Below, piece by piece: positions 63,306-64,000 of a DNA stretch of 64,000 nt. The notes under the pieces were generated by a model. That model ran no database searches. It had not been told where the DNA came from and saw only the letters and a list, made by a program, of their open reading frames with translations. The first letter of the stretch is position 1, and each line of letters opens with the position of its first letter. A program made the translations under genes and the position numbers. Source of the stretch: Candidatus Melainabacteria bacterium (GTDB lineage: Bacteria; Cyanobacteriota; Vampirovibrionia; Obscuribacterales; Obscuribacteraceae); the NCBI GenBank assembly GCA_016699165.1, contig CP064963.1, forward strand, positions 1,364,001 through 1,428,000, written 5' to 3'.

Positions 63306-64000
63306 ATGAAAAACAGAAAACTATCCGCTCTACTTTTGTCTGTGATGCTCATGCAATCATTCGTACTGCCAGGGGGGCGTCTTTCCGCCCAGGAAGTCGA
63401 GATTCCGGACAATTTGCTTGAAGACCCGCCGGCACTGCAAGCTCAAGAACCAAAGTTAGCAAACCAAGACGGGAATCCAGCAGGACCGACTGGACAAACA
63501 GAACAGACGGCTCAAAGTGGTGAAGCTCCAGGAGCACCAGGTGTAGAGCAGACAAAACTACTGCAGGGCGGCGTCACTTATTGCGTGCCCAAAGGCACTC
63601 CGCTCAAATTAAAACTGGCTCTGGTCCCAACAATGGGAATGCGCTTAGCTGACCGTGACATGGAAGGTTTGTTACATCCAGCGCGAGAAGGTCAAAAAAT
63701 CACTGCCAAAACAACCGAAGACATTTTCATCGAGAATAACCGCGTGATTCCAGAAGGAACAACCTTATATGGTCTCGTTTCTAAAGTACACGGACAACGA
63801 AGAGTTGGTCGCGAAACCTTTTACGAAATTGCATTCAAAACGCTTGAACTGCCAGACGGCAGGAAATTTTCCTTCACCGCCGAGGCAGACAACTTTAAGC
63901 CCTCGACCTTGAAATCAAAAGCAAAAGGGTTTGGAATAATTGCAGCCCACACTGCTGGGGGTGCGGTTCTTGGAGCAATATTTGCCTATCAAATTTGTGG
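63306..64000 (+). CDS. Secreted Gly-zipper-type envelope protein, 3' end missing
   Basis: The frame is open from ATG 63306 to the window end (231 codons), so the gene is cut off. A signal peptide is likely (about residues 1-30, MKNRKLSALL, cleavage after LSA). A Pro/Gln-rich segment follows, then a folded domain with YCVPKGTPLKLKLA, RVIPEGTTLYGLVSKV, RRVGR and LPDGRKFSF. A Gly-rich helix begins near the end (GFGIIAAHTAGGAVLGAIF). Motif order matches the protein at 13289-14335, so the two are probably paralogues. Confidence 0.75.
   Translation, partial: MKNRKLSALLLSVMLMQSFVLPGGRLSAQEVEIPDNLLEDPPALQAQEPKLANQDGNPAGPTGQTEQTAQSGEAPGAPGVEQTKLLQGGVTYCVPKGTPLKLKLALVPTMGMRLADRDMEGLLHPAREGQKITAKTTEDIFIENNRVIPEGTTLYGLVSKVHGQRRVGRETFYEIAFKTLELPDGRKFSFTAEADNFKPSTLKSKAKGFGIIAAHTAGGAVLGAIFAYQIC

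Overview
The window is dense bacterial chromosome, close to 95% coding by eye. It holds 49 protein-gene calls, one of them carrying an internal stop, plus one tRNA gene. There is no rRNA, CRISPR array or recognisable insertion sequence. Base composition looks to be in the low-to-mid 40s % GC. The gene set suggests a heterotrophic, oxygen-using, diderm-like bacterium: an oxygen-dependent type protoporphyrinogen oxidase, a TonB-like C-terminal domain, many secreted TPR proteins and lipoproteins, PBP1A, CstA and NupC. The mixture fits a non-photosynthetic relative of Cyanobacteria (Vampirovibrionia/Melainabacteria, Obscuribacterales-like): secreted TPR and Gly-zipper proteins, an MGDG-synthase-like glycosyltransferase, DUF4388, and an operator resembling the cyanobacterial LexA box. 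That placement is inference only.

Layout. 1-1400: the 3' part of an alpha/beta hydrolase and a secreted protein. 1402-9051: a tight six-gene minus-strand operon (coiled-coil protein, secreted TPR protein, membrane spermidine-synthase-like protein, hemE, hemY, ppx-HD). 9184-17482: a two-domain M16 peptidase, TPR and Gly-zipper envelope proteins, a TIGR02391/Ymh-domain protein, glcD and a TonB-like secreted protein. 17612-20512: tatD, a YkgJ-like Cys cluster protein, and a TPR gene whose signal peptide is cut off by an in-frame TAA. 20520-22512: a beta-propeller-like lipoprotein and a Phd/VapC toxin-antitoxin pair.

22613-28038: an imuA-imuB-dnaE2 mutagenic-repair cassette with nested or overlapping starts, preceded by a perfect 7-4-7 palindrome that is a good LexA-operator candidate. 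28041-31830: a Fic protein behind 10-bp-phased repeats, then two overlapping genes that share an unusual five-Cys N-terminal domain plus a membrane anchor. 31836-34353: ATP-grasp, GT28-type glycosyltransferase and a lipoprotein. 34424-41658: a secreted protein, then PBP1A, nupC and cstA chained by overlapping codons, then a PH-like membrane protein. 41661-41734: tRNA-Pro.

41761-48901: an SH3 protein, class II aldolase plus histidine phosphatase, a HigBA module, a secreted protein with a probable CTG start, a Rossmann-SCP2 fusion and an RDD protein. 49072-53709: thiolase, ligA, a small membrane protein and a TPR protein. 53706-57950: a YhaN-like membrane SMC ATPase paired with an SbcD/YhaO-like protein that has lost nearly all its metal ligands. 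58038-64000: a second thiolase, a secreted LRV-repeat protein, a DUF4388 protein and a truncated Gly-zipper-type envelope protein.

The strongest candidates for something not well described are the ATPase/pseudo-nuclease pair, the five-Cys domain pair, and the methyltransferase-fold membrane protein inside the heme operon.
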